Shown: piece after piece, positions 11,440-21,425 of the stretch
How the letters are laid out: each line of letters begins with the position of its first letter
Numbering within the stretch: the first letter of the stretch is position 1
DNA from: Salvator merianae
Taxonomy: Eukaryota; Chordata; Lepidosauria; Squamata; Teiidae
NCBI GenBank assembly: GCA_003586115.2
Contig: QVOM02000057.1
Span: 595,225-659,224 of the forward strand
Length of the DNA stretch: 64,000 nucleotides
Direction of reading: 5' to 3'
The notes under the pieces: model-generated
Database searches by the model: none
Seen by the model: only the letters and a program-made list of their open reading frames with translations
What the model was told of the DNA's origin: nothing
Program-made: the position numbers and the translations under genes

Positions 11440-14200
11440 TCTTGCACCCATCTTACAGCCTGCGCCCCCCGCCCCGCACAGGACCCGCGCGGCGGCAACA
11501 GCCCCACCAGGGGTGGGACAAAGCAGGAAAGCAAAGTCTTGACGACCGAGGCAGACGGCTCCCCGGCATTCTCCCACCCCCAGCGGCAGAGAAGCGCGCG
11601 CCCGCGGCCTCGACCGACTCTGGCTCGCCCAACCTGGACTCCTGGAGGGCCGCCTCCCTCCCTCCCCCCCCGCTCCTGGTCTCTCTCTCCCCCCCCCCCG
11701 CCTTGGCAAGGGTTCAGCTGGTTGCCCTAGAAGGGAAAAGGCGGGGCAGCGGCGGCGGGGAGGGCCGCCCGGCTCCTCCCCCCCCTCCCCATGGTCCCCG
11801 CCGGGGCGGACTGGGAAAGCGAAGGGAACGGGGGGGCCCGCGGGCTGTCAGAGCGCTGGACGCGAGTCAGTGGCGCCGTCGGAAGGAAGATGCTCCGTCG
11901 CTGGCTCGGCTCGCTGCTGCTGCTGCTGCTGGCTTGGCCGCCGCCGGGAGCCACGCAGGAGCCCCGGCAGCCGATGGCGGCGGCGGCGTGCGGCCCCGAC
12001 GGCTGCTATGCCGCCTACTTCCAGCGCCGCAGCTTCCCGGAGGCCTGGCACAGCTGCCAGGAGCTGGGGGGCACCCTGGCCACGCTGAAGCAGGCCGAGG
12101 AGGCGGCCCTGGTGGAGCAGCTGCTGCGCCGCGCGGCCCCCGACGGCGCGTCCCCGGGCGCGCCGGCGCGTCTCCTCTGGATCGGGCTGCAGCGGCAGCC
12201 GCGCCAGTGCTTCCCGCTGCGCCCCCTGCGCGGCTTCGCCTGGGCCACGGGCGACCAGGACACCGCCTACACCAACTGGGCGCGCTCCGCCACGGCGCCC
12301 GGCAGCGGCAGCTGCGCGGCGCCGCGCTGCGTGGTGCTCGACGAGCGGGAGCTCCGCTGGCTCGAGGGCTCGTGCACGGTGCCCGTGGACGGCTTCCTCT
12401 GCCGCTTCGCCTTCCGAGGGATGTGCGCCGGCCTCGCCCACGACGACGACAACGGGGACGGGGAGGAGGAGGAGGAGGGCTCGACGGTCATCTATACCAC
12501 CCCCTTCGGCCCCGCCGGCGGCCACCTCCGCTACGTCCCCTTCGGCACGGTGGCGGCCGTGACGTGCGGCGGCGGCGGGCCGGCCGTGTCGGTGCTGTGC
12601 CTGCAGCGTGACGGCGACGGCGCCGTGGCCTGGTCCAAGGAGCCGCCGCTCTGCCGCGCGGCCGCCGCCGCCGCCTACCCGCACAGCTGGTGCGAGGGCG
12701 ACAACGGCGGCTGCCAGCAGCTCTGCCTCGACGAGGGCTCGGGCTACGCGTGCGAGTGCCACGCCGGCTACTTCCTGCTGCCCGACGGGCACTCCTGCGA
12801 GGCCGAGACCCTTGACAGCGCGGAGGAGGAGGAGGCCGAGGAGCGCGGCCGTCGTCGGGTCCTCGGCGACGAGGACCGCGGGCGCCGGCGGGTCCTCGGC
12901 GACGACGGCGCCGGCGCCTGCCACGGCCGCCCCTGCCAGTTCGAGTGCCTGCCGGACGCGTCGGAGGAGGGCGGCTACCGCTGCCGGTGCCCGGCGGGCT
13001 ACGAGCCGAGCCCCGAGGACCGGCACCAGTGCGAGGACGTGGACGAGTGCGCCGACGAGGCGCCCTGCGAGCACCAGTGCGAGAACACCGAGGGCTCCTT
13101 CTTCTGCCGCTGCCACCTGGGCTTCAGCCCCGCCGAGGACGAGCCCGGCGGCTGCGGCGACACGGACGAGTGCCAGATCCCCGGCGTCTGCCAGCAGATG
13201 TGCGTCAACTACGTGGGCGGCTTCGAGTGTTACTGCACCGAGGGCTACGACCTGGAGCCCGACGGCATCAGCTGCAGCCCGCTGGCGCCGCTCGCCACCG
13301 CCCACAGCCCCGACGGCGGCGGCGGCGGCTTCTTCCAGCCCTTTGGCCTCGGCTGGCCGCAGGAATTCAGCCAGGACGCCCACGGCCTCGATCCGGGCCT
13401 GGCCCTGGCGGACCACCTTTCCGTCTTCCAGGACGCCCCTTCCGACGGCCCCCCTACCCCCACCAGCGCCCCCCTGCTTCCCCGCAGGACGCCAGAGGCC
13501 CAGGGACCCGGCCTCCTCCTGCCCTCCACCCGGGCCCCGCCCACCAGCACGACCGCGGCCCCGCCCTCACCCGCGGGGACCTCCCTCCGAGGGATCGCCC
13601 CCTCCCGCCCCTCACGGGGGGCCGTCCACCTGGAGACCACGTCGTCCGGGAACCGCTCGGCCACGGATGCCACTGAGGCGGGTTTCCGCGTGCCGCCCTC
13701 GCGTCGTCCACCGGCGCTGGCCGACTTGCCCGCTGCGGAGGGGGATGGAGCGGCGGCCGGGGGGGTCCGGGCGCCCCCGCCCACCCACACGCCTGGGCGG
13801 CCGCAGCCCCGAGACGACCGCTGGCTGCTGGTGGCCTTGCTGGTGCCCATCTGCGTCTTCCTGGTCATCATGCTGGCGCTGGGCATCGTCTACTGCACCC
13901 GCTGCGGGGCGCAGGCCAAGGCCCGCAGGGTCACCCAGTGTTACCGCTGGGTGATAAGCTCGGCGGGCAAGGGAGCTGCCCCGTCGCCCGCCGCCAGGCC
14001 TGGCCCGCCCACCACCTGCAGAACCAGCGTCTGAATCGTGTGCCAGCAGCGCTTGGGCACACAGAAAGTGGGTGACCGGAACTGCCTTTCCTTCGGGGCC
14101 GCCAGGACGCCCGCCTGTGCCGCCCTCAGGGATTGCTCGGACGGGGAGGCGAGGGCCACCCGGGGGGCCTGCCCGGGACAAAGAGCGTGGCCCCTCGCTG
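11440..14200. promoter_or_regulatory. CpG island covering CD248 promoter and coding exon
   Basis: Very GC-rich and CpG-dense from about 11.45 kb to past the CD248 stop, against a moderate-GC background. Upstream of the start codon there are GC-box-like GGGGCGG sites near 11,740 and 11,805 and C-runs, and no convincing TATA box. This suits an Sp1/KLF-type promoter, but the transcription start cannot be placed. Confidence 0.6.
11890..14034 (+). CDS. CD248: CD248 (endosialin / tumour endothelial marker 1), single exon
   Basis: Type I membrane glycoprotein of the group XIV C-type lectin family, a receptor of pericytes and stromal fibroblasts that binds extracellular matrix and MMRN2 in mammals. 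The 714 residues show: signal peptide 1-22 (Leu run); CTLD about 34-173 with WIGL at 97-100 and no EPN/QPD sugar motif; Sushi-like region about 179-255; EGF1 268-303; acidic and basic linker 304-343; EGF2 344-381; two calcium-type EGFs, 383-422 (DVDEC) and 424-462 (DTDEC); Pro/Thr/Ser-rich stalk 464-641; transmembrane helix 645-669; and a 45-residue tail ending CRTSV, a PDZ-type C terminus. The EGF4 block, the DDRWLLVALLVP transmembrane start and the tail match human endosialin almost residue for residue, which excludes CD93, thrombomodulin and CLEC14A. It is intronless, as in mammals. I chose this ATG because it begins the signal peptide and has A at -3; an in-frame ATG lies at 11,791. Human has 757 residues and three EGFs; here the stalk is shorter and there is one more EGF. 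Confidence 0.97.
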   Translation: MLRRWLGSLLLLLLAWPPPGATQEPRQPMAAAACGPDGCYAAYFQRRSFPEAWHSCQELGGTLATLKQAEEAALVEQLLRRAAPDGASPGAPARLLWIGLQRQPRQCFPLRPLRGFAWATGDQDTAYTNWARSATAPGSGSCAAPRCVVLDERELRWLEGSCTVPVDGFLCRFAFRGMCAGLAHDDDNGDGEEEEEGSTVIYTTPFGPAGGHLRYVPFGTVAAVTCGGGGPAVSVLCLQRDGDGAVAWSKEPPLCRAAAAAAYPHSWCEGDNGGCQQLCLDEGSGYACECHAGYFLLPDGHSCEAETLDSAEEEEAEERGRRRVLGDEDRGRRRVLGDDGAGACHGRPCQFECLPDASEEGGYRCRCPAGYEPSPEDRHQCEDVDECADEAPCEHQCENTEGSFFCRCHLGFSPAEDEPGGCGDTDECQIPGVCQQMCVNYVGGFECYCTEGYDLEPDGISCSPLAPLATAHSPDGGGGGFFQPFGLGWPQEFSQDAHGLDPGLALADHLSVFQDAPSDGPPTPTSAPLLPRRTPEAQGPGLLLPSTRAPPTSTTAAPPSPAGTSLRGIAPSRPSRGAVHLETTSSGNRSATDATEAGFRVPPSRRPPALADLPAAEGDGAAAGGVRAPPPTHTPGRPQPRDDRWLLVALLVPICVFLVIMLALGIVYCTRCGAQAKARRVTQCYRWVISSAGKGAAPSPAARPGPPTTCRTSV

Positions 14201-14983
14201 CAGTGGGACTCAAGACATTTCGGCTGCCAGGCCTGGAGCAGGCACGGAGGGCTTCAGGAGACGCCTGGCTCCACCCCGTGTGGTTTTGTTGACCTTGGCC
14301 GACGGCAGCCCTTCCTCTGGGGTTTGGGGCAGGAGAGCTGTTGGCAGTGCAGACTGCTGGTTCTTATGCCCTGGACCTCTCTTGGCTTGTAAGCACACTG
14401 CGCTGTCAGAGCACGCCTCCAGGAGTGAACAGCTGGAAAGCCGGACTCTGCTGGTCAGAAGTACTGAAGGGAGGGACAATGTTAGGGCCAAACGTCCGAG
14501 ACAAAGCAACACGCAACCCTTCCCGACACAAAAACCAGGACAACGTTTCGCATTGAGCCCCCTGTGGCAGTGAATGGGACGGGACCCTGTTGGGGGTGGC
14601 CCCCCTCTCCGCGCCACAGATTCTAGCACCGCTTTATTTCATTATCCCCTGTAAAAGATGCCTGTCCCAGGCAAAAGGCATCAGAGACAGCATGGATGTG
14701 CCACAAAGGTTCAATGGGGAGGATGCATTTCTTTTGAGATTTTGTTTTGTTTTGTTTTTCTGTCTCTTTGGTCAAGGTGACGGGATGGGGGTGTCTGTTG
14801 TTGCAGGCGTTGGGGCCAGAAACTAAAATGGAGCAGCTGAAGGAAACACACCCTGTGCAAGGGGGGGGGGAAGGCGGGGGCTGAATTCATTGGTCGTGAT
14901 TGTTGATGTACTTTTCCTTGGGGTGGGAGACTGTCCCCCTTTGGGGGGTTTTTTGGGGGGGATTTTTATCTCTGTGTGTGTCC

Positions 14984-14989
14984 AATAAA
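14984..14989 (+). terminator. candidate poly(A) signal AATAAA (proximal)
   Basis: Canonical hexamer about 950 bases after the CD248 stop, followed by a G/U-containing stretch. Confidence 0.5.
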
Positions 14990-15144
14990 AGGGACCCATG
15001 TCTCCATCAGGCTGGAATGAGAGGAGAATTTTATAAGGGGGGGAGGGGGGAGACAGAGCCTTATTTAGAGGATGGGAGTCATTTGGGAAACAATGCGATA
15101 AAAGACCTGGACTCTGCTTCGTTCTCTGCAAAAGGAATGGGTTA

Positions 15145-15150
15145 AATAAA
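15145..15150 (+). terminator. candidate poly(A) signal AATAAA (distal)
   Basis: Second canonical hexamer about 160 bases downstream. Alternative 3' ends are possible. Confidence 0.45.
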
Positions 15151-16026
15151 GGGGTCTGAAGTCAAGGATCTTAAAGAAAGGAAATGGAGCTTTAAGGAGT
15201 TAAAGATCAAGGTTCTTGAGTTTTAGATCTTTGATAAGGGAGTTTGAGAGCTTGTGGAAAGGGAAGAGAGTGGCGGGGGGGCGAGGGGGGGGGCGGGCTG
15301 GGAACAGACTCCAGGGGAGAGGTTTCTGTCCCTCCACCAGACCTTGTAATTTCCAGATAATGAGGGGTCTGGATTTCCAGAAACACCAACCACTAACCCA
15401 GCCATGACCGCAGGGCCTCTGTTGTGGTGACTCCTTGCTCCTGCTGCCTGTAGGGCCCTGCTTGTGGAGAAAGGAAAGTTTGGGCTGCACACACCCCCTT
15501 CCTTCAGGATGCACAGGTTTGGAGCCTTATTTAATCCCATAATATTCCCCATTCCTACCTGACGAGATGTCGAAAGCCCAATTGTGGTCATTCATTCATT
15601 CATTCGGGGTGGGGGTGCGAAAATCTGTCTTTTAGTGTGCTGTGCAGAACATCAGCCTGCTTCTCAGGTCGTTGTGCTTGCTGTGATGGGGAGGACCACA
15701 GAGTCCTGTGTGAAAAATCGCACCCAGAACCGTGCAGGCCGCCTTTTCTCCCGATTCCGGTGTGTTTACCTGAAACTCACTAGAAATTGGGTGTGTGGGG
15801 GGGAAGATATGCACTTTGTCCGTGCCTAGAGGCACCCTCTTCTTTATTGTAAATCTGCACAGTCCAGAACAGAGCTTGGCCTTCCCAGTGTGGACTGGGG
15901 CGCAAGACCCCCCCCCATGAGGGCTGGGCCAGGGGTGAGCTGTTGGACACGCAAGGAAAGCTGAGGTCACTGCCAAGGAGAGAGCCCACACCCCTTTTTA
16001 TGACTCCCAGTCCCTGCCCCGGTTTC

Positions 16027-16028
<2 letters not shown>

Positions 16029-16066
<38 letters not shown>
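16029..16066. repeat. (CA)n microsatellite
   Basis: Uninterrupted CA run of about 19 units. Confidence 0.97.
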
Positions 16067-16067
<1 letters not shown>

Positions 16068-16430
16068 CATGTTCTCCCATGCGTCAGCCGGACCAGGTCT
16101 GGCTGTGGTTTGCGTTGAGGGTGTGGCGTGCGTGGCATTGTGCCCAGCTGGGGGAAGGGGCTAAGGGGGACCCCGGCCCGTTCTGCATCTTAACCTCTGC
16201 AGGACTTGGAGGCAGGGGGTTGGCTGAACAGGGCCAGGTGGCATAACGGGGGTGGGGGGGAACCTCCTGTGCCCAGGTGAAGGGTCGCTTGGCGTTCAGC
16301 CCCCCCCAACTAGCCCCTCCCCTCCCACGCCTCTTCGTAGAAATCTGTTCGCGTTACCGAGCGCGGGGCTTTTGCGTCCCCAGGTTGCCATGCTCCAAAA
16401 ACTCCCTCACCTTTCCACCAAGTGTGCTGC

Positions 16431-16450
16431 AAAAAAAAAAAAAAAAAAAA
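16431..16450. repeat. poly(A) run of about 20
   Basis: Pure A run in G/C-rich context. It may be the tail of an old retroinsertion, but no recognisable body precedes it. Confidence 0.8.
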
Positions 16451-17769
16451 GGGCCCTAACCCTTCCCCCCTCCCCCCCACTCCACCTCCCGGACGAAGTT
16501 GGAACTGGGATGAATGCTGATGAAGTGTGGCTGAGATAATAAAGGAGAAAGCTGACGCAGATCTTTTCTCTTCTCCCCCCACCCTCCCCACCTCACCCAG
16601 CATTCTTGGGGCGGCTGGCAAGAATGGGCGGCCTCGGAGCGTGGCAAGGAGAGGGTTAATAGAAACTTCCGCGTGGAATGTGCCTTTCTGGAGTCTTAAT
16701 AAGGAACAGATGGGGCAGCTCAGGAGGGATAGCAGGGGCTGGGCGGCCCCCACCCCTCGCAGTGCCCCCCAGATTGTGCTCCAGACCCCTCCCTAATGGG
16801 ATTGCCGTATGGCCCTTCTCTGCTCTTCAAGGGAATACTGCGTGACCGTAGCAGCTTTGCCGCAGGCTGGAGTTTGGCCGGTAGAGCCTCCCCTGCCCTG
16901 CAGGCTGGAGTTCAGCTGGTAGAGCTTCCTCTTCAGCAACATCAGGGTGGAACCGTGTCCCTGTCCTTTTTGGCCCCTGCAATGAAGTTGCCCCCCGAAG
17001 GCACCAATGTGAACGGTGCTGGTGCCTGACGCTGTTTTAGAAGAACTGGCGTGGAGACGTGTTGAAAAGTTTCCGCGCATCCTGCCTCATCGAAGCGTGT
17101 GAAGGCGTCGTGTTCCATCCAGCAATGGTCCATCGAGCTCGGTATTGGCTCTCCAGAATCTCGGCAGAGGTCTGTCGCCAAACCCGGAATCTGAGCAGGG
17201 TGGGAAGGGCAGCCTTGCTCCGGAGCTGCCATGATTCTTAGCCAAACTGTGGTTGCAATTCAGAAACAGAACCCGTTCCCAAACAATTTGGCAATCTCTG
17301 TGCCGCTCCATACTCCGGCTTCCCTTCAGAGCCTGGGCTGTGTTTACTCTTGCACTCTCTGTTTTGGGTCTCTGGCCCCACGGGAGGAAGGATCCGTCTT
17401 GCCTTTTTGCCCAGAGTCCCTTCCTACTTTAGCAGCTGTGTCCAAAGCCTGGAGAGCATTTCCCCTTCGCTAAAGGGTAAGCAGAGCCTACCTACAGGTG
17501 GCCCCGCACTGCCTGCTATACCAGACCAGCAAGCATATCAGAAGCCTCCTTTCCGCATGCTGGGGCGGGCGATCTAAGGGAGGCTTCTAGTATACTAGCT
17601 GGGCCAGTATACCAGACAGTGCAGAATCGCCCTATCTGGGTTTTCAAGGGGTTCAGATAGGATGTAGCTTTTAAGAAACTAAGTAAGAGCATGGAACCTC
17701 ACAGAATCTTCCCAGCTATGGGTAAATTGGCCTCCCTGCCTCCTGAGCGCTTCATGTAATAAGTATCTC

Positions 17770-18060
17770 ACACGATAGAGGGAAGGCCCTCGATAGCGCT
17801 AGTCTGGAACCCGGGAGTCCCCCGTTTTGACTCCCCGCTCTGCCGTGGAAATTCACTGGGTCTCCCCAGCTATGGGTCAAATAGTCTCCCTGCCTTGTCA
17901 GTCTCTTGGGGAAAGCAAAGCGTAAGGAAGGGGTGAAACCAGACAAGGCCCTAAGGACATTAGATGGACCACAGCTCATCTCTCCTGCAGTTGTAGCCTG
18001 CCCTGAGGCCATGCGGTATAGAGCGGAACGGAAATGTAAACAAATAAATAATTAATAAAG
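17770..18060 (+). mobile_element. tRNA-derived SINE (degenerate)
   Basis: The head region reads GATAGCGCTAGTCTGGAACC, then a degraded B-box-like GTTTTGACTCCCC, then CTCTGCCGTGGAAATTCACT. This is the arrangement I associate with squamate tRNA-SINEs of the 'ctagtggttagagtg ... gttcgaatcc ... ctctgccatggaa' type. It ends with a CCTGCCCTGAGGCC-type segment and an AAATAAATAATTAATAAA tail. Confidence 0.5.
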
Positions 18061-18646
18061 CAAAGCAAATCAAGTGGTTTGCCACACCCGGGCAAAACCA
18101 GCTGTTTGCCAGTTTCCGTGGTGTTCGCTTGGCCCTGCGCTGCCACCCGGGAGAATTCTGGTCCTTCTGAGGAATCGCATCATCGGGGCTGTGGAAAGGG
18201 AGATTCCTCTGAGCATGTGCTGAGCGACAGGAGCCGCCCAGCCACGGGGCCTTTGCCTGAGATGCAGAGGCAGAACCCTTCCAAGGGAAGAATCGCCCGA
18301 GCGCCCAGCCGGGCTTGAACCGCAGTGACTCCTGGTTAAGGAAATGAGCAAGGAACGGGGAGAAGAAACGGCCGAGGAGGGATTTCCACGGCTCGCTTGC
18401 TCGCTTGCACTCGTAGCAGCTGCAAGTCAGCCTGCTTTTGGTCTCTGCTCCCTGTGCCCCTTTCCTGGCTCGCCTGCAGTCGGCGAGCGTGTAGAAGACC
18501 CTCTGAGCGTTGGCTTCAAGGCGCACAGCACGTGGGTGGGAAAGAAACCATCCGGCCCACACACTGAGACACAGGCGGAGTGAGCCAGGAAAACGGGCGG
18601 GTGGGTGAGACTTGGAAGTTGGAGAGCACCAGCTTTCTTTCCGCTT

Positions 18647-18647
18647 T

Positions 18648-18679
<32 letters not shown>
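18647..18679. repeat. (CAG/AGC)n trinucleotide repeat
   Basis: About 11 perfect AGC units. No exon is recognised around it, so it is treated as non-coding. Confidence 0.95.
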
Positions 18680-18682
<3 letters not shown>

Positions 18683-18820
18683 GTACTAGTAGTTAGGGAA
18701 ACGTTTGCCAGGAGGAGCTAAGTAGGGCTAGGGGCACAGAAACAGGAAGGAAATCACGACCGATGTACGAATGCACTGAACACCTCTGTGGGCGTTCTGC
18801 AGATACACGGATAGTGTGCG

Positions 18821-19628
18821 CACCTGTGCCGTGGGCCAGCGTGGGTGGCGCTGATTCCGCCTGTTTCTCGTCAGCCTACGTGTGGCCCCATCCTTAGCCT
18901 AAAACTTCTTAACAAAGTCAAACCACACCAGTGTTGTGAACCCGCTCCAAGGCTTTCATTTGCCTCCGTTCTTCAGAAATCAAACCACGGTTTCTCCGCA
19001 CACCTGTGCCGTGGGCCAGTGTGGATGGCGCTGATTCCGCCTGTTTCTCGTCAGCCTACGTGCGGCCCCAAGCTTAGCCTCAAACTTCTTAACAAAGTCA
19101 AACCACACCAGTGTTGTGAATGCGCTCCAAGGCTTTCATTTGCCTCCGTTCTTCAGAAATCAAACCACGGTTTCTCCGCACACCTGTGCCGTGGGCCAGT
19201 GTTGTGAATGCGCTCCAAGGCTTTCATTTGCCTCTGTTCTTCAGAAATCAAACCACGGTTTCTCCGCACACCTGTGCCGTGGGCCAGCGTGGGTGGCGCT
19301 GATTCCGCCTGTTTCTCGTCAGCCTACGTGCGGCCCCAAGCTTAGCCTCAAACTTCTTAACAAAGTCAAACCACACCAGTGTTGTGAATGCGCTCCAAGG
19401 CTTTCATTTGCCTCTGTTCTTCAGAAATCAAACCACGGTTTCTCCGCACACCTGTGCCGTGGGCCAGCGTGGGTGGCGCTGATTCCGCCTGTTTCTCGTC
19501 AGCCTACGTGCGGCCCCAAGCTTAGCCTCAAACTTCTTAACAAAGTCAAACCACACCAGTGTTGTGAACCCGCTCCAAGGCTTTCATTTGCCTCCGTTCT
19601 TCAGAAATCAAACCACGGTTTCTCCGAG
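18821..19628 (+). repeat. tandem array, 180-bp unit, four full copies and one deleted copy
   Basis: Taking CACCTGTGCC as register, units start at 18,821, 19,001, 19,181, 19,269 and 19,449. The third unit is only 88 bp because of a 92-bp internal deletion; the other four are 180 bp. Copies differ at only a few positions, including CCTCCGTT versus CCTCTGTT, AACCCGC versus AATGCGC, and GTGTGGCC versus GTGCGGCC. The last copy is broken near 19,626. Because 180 is a multiple of three, some frames stay open through several units, but the translation (PTCGPKLSLKLLNKVKPHQC and so on) resembles no known protein. Confidence 0.95.
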
Positions 19629-20397
19629 CACGATCCCATCCTTGTTGTGGTTGATCAAGCTGCTTTTGAAGGCCGGGGAACAGATCGTGAGCTGGCACCC
19701 AGATGGCATCCACATGCCTGCGTGCCTGCGTGCCTGCCTGCGTGCGTGCGTGTGTGCCTGTTTCTGCTGGCGACGACGAGGCCTAGTGGTTACAGCGCAG
19801 CCCAGCGAGAGGCTCGGCAGGGTGTCCTGCTTTTGCGTTTCTGTCTGCAGGCAGGGTGGAGGCCGGTGTCCCTGCTCGCTGGCTGTTCTCGCTGGCCAGG
19901 GTTGCCGTGAGGTCAGGAGGAACGCTTCGTCCTTTTCTGCTGCAGACAGATGTGTTGTTGCTAATGAGTGGGTAGCCCCCACCCAAATGGCGCACCCGGG
20001 GGACTGAATTACAGGGAGCCCAGCCCAGAAGGGGAGGTGAGGGGGAAACAGAAGTCAATCTGGTGTGTCTCACCCTTCTCTTCTAGTTCTTCTCCCTCAG
20101 CTCAGTTCAGTTCCCTTTTGTCAGTCTCCTTGTTTGCAGTGAGGAGAGGAGACTCCGGGAGCAAACTTCCCTTCCCTTGCAACCTCTCTCACAACAGCCC
20201 TGTGGAGTGGGCCAGGCGGAGAGATAGCAGCTTCTGCCCTGAGCTTCCTGACGGGGTTATGACGCTGTGAGCCAGCTGGGAACGGGCGTGTTCCCTCTCC
20301 GTCCCAAGACGGACTGTCTTGTTTCGGTGTGACGGTGGCCCAGATGTTCGGATGTGCTTCTCCAGGAATGGGTGGGTGGGGATGCTCCTTGCGTATA

Positions 20398-20520
20398 ATT
20401 TATTTCTCTTCTTCTTTATTCTTTCAAGATTTATATCCCGCCCTTCCCTCAAAGGTTCAAGGGTGGCTCACCACATGGAGAAAGCGATAAAGCCGAGGAG
20501 CTGAAAACACAATTAAAATA
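20398..20520 (-). mobile_element. L2-type LINE 3' end
   Basis: TTTATATCCCGCCCTTCCCT is the reverse complement of the 'agggcgggatataaa' end that closes squamate L2-like elements. The copies at 43,125 and 52,765 show it in + orientation. Confidence 0.5.
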
Positions 20521-21389
20521 CAGCCCGCCCAGCTCCAGGGTCAGTTCGGTTTGAGCTTGAACCAGCCTGGTTGCGTTGCCGGGGACTCCGGTCAATGAAC
20601 TTTCAACTCTCTCCGCCGGCTGGAGGAGGGCCTGGATGTCTGGGCATCGGCCATTTTTGGTCCTGGGAAAGGACAACCCCATTGGATGTGAAAACTGGTT
20701 TCCTTTAGATGAGGCACTGCCGGAGGAGAGCCATTTGCACGGGACCAAAGGCTGGGGTGGGTTGCAGAATCACTTGGCCTGCAAGAACTCAGCCGATTGT
20801 TCATTAAACACAGATGCGCCCATGCTGCCAATAGCCGTGCGGTCCTTTTCCCCCCCTGGGGTGCGGAGAGTACAATGGTTACAGCAAAAATGCTGCAAGG
20901 CAGACGTTCTGGGGACAGATGGGAGTAGTTCTGATATTTGCCAGAATTATAGGCTTCCTTGAAACTCCCCAGTTTTGCACTCCACAAATTCCCTTTTCGG
21001 CAGAGATGGTGCTATTTAGCTGCATTGGGTGTGTGTGTGTGTGGAGGGGTCCCTATTATTGCCCCCTTAATCTGAGTTGGTGTGTGGTGTGTGTGTGGGG
21101 GGGCTGCAACCAGATTCCTGACTCTTTTCCAGGTTTTGTCCTGCGAAAACTATTTCTCTGTTTGGCTCAGCTGCGGGCGATGGGGCTGGGGGTGTGGGAC
21201 ACGGAGTTCCTTCTTCCTTTCCTAGGGCTGGAGGCCAACATCTCTCTGTGCCCCCCCCCCCCACTGATTTTGACAGCTACTCTGGGATCCTATAGGAAAC
21301 CCAGGAGTTGGAGGGAATATGGAGGAGAATCTATCTATGGTTTTTCTCAATCTCTCTGTCTATCTGGAGCGTTTTTATTTTGCTTCTTT

Positions 21390-21425
21390 TGGTGTGTGTG
21401 TTTGTGTGTGTGTGTGTGGGGGGGG
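21390..21425. repeat. (TG)n/(G)n simple repeat
   Basis: TG dinucleotides followed by a G run. Confidence 0.9.

Larger units (their letters stand above)
14035..15170 (+). other. CD248: CD248 3' UTR
   Basis: Non-coding sequence after the stop, with G-runs and U-rich tracts. It ends at one of two AATAAA hexamers, at 14,984-14,989 or 15,145-15,150. Its length, about 1 kb, is reasonable for this gene. Confidence 0.6.
15171..17760. other. gene-free stretch with simple repeats
   Basis: No exon recognised. It holds a CA microsatellite, a 20-base poly(A) run and C-rich or G-rich low-complexity tracts. Confidence 0.45.

Noticed and set aside
11442..12611. 389-codon + strand frame overlapping the CD248 start
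   Set aside because: A different frame from CD248, Arg/Ala/Pro-rich low complexity. It is open only because stop codons are rare in this CpG island.
11848..13416. 522-codon antisense frame across CD248
   Set aside because: A GC-rich shadow of the real gene: Ala/Gly/Val/Arg-rich with no domain, while the sense frame has conserved cysteines and a clear orthologue.
12608..13954. 448-codon + strand frame inside CD248
   Set aside because: An out-of-frame shadow of the CD248 coding region with Arg/Ser/Pro/Ala-biased sequence and no similarity to a known protein.
18647..18679. CAG repeat as a polyglutamine-coding exon
   Set aside because: The surrounding frames close quickly and have no splice sites or protein similarity.
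19116..19910. 264-codon frame across the 180-bp array, and the 120-codon frame before it
   Set aside because: The open frame follows from the unit length being a multiple of three; the repeated peptide matches no family and is broken by the 88-bp unit.
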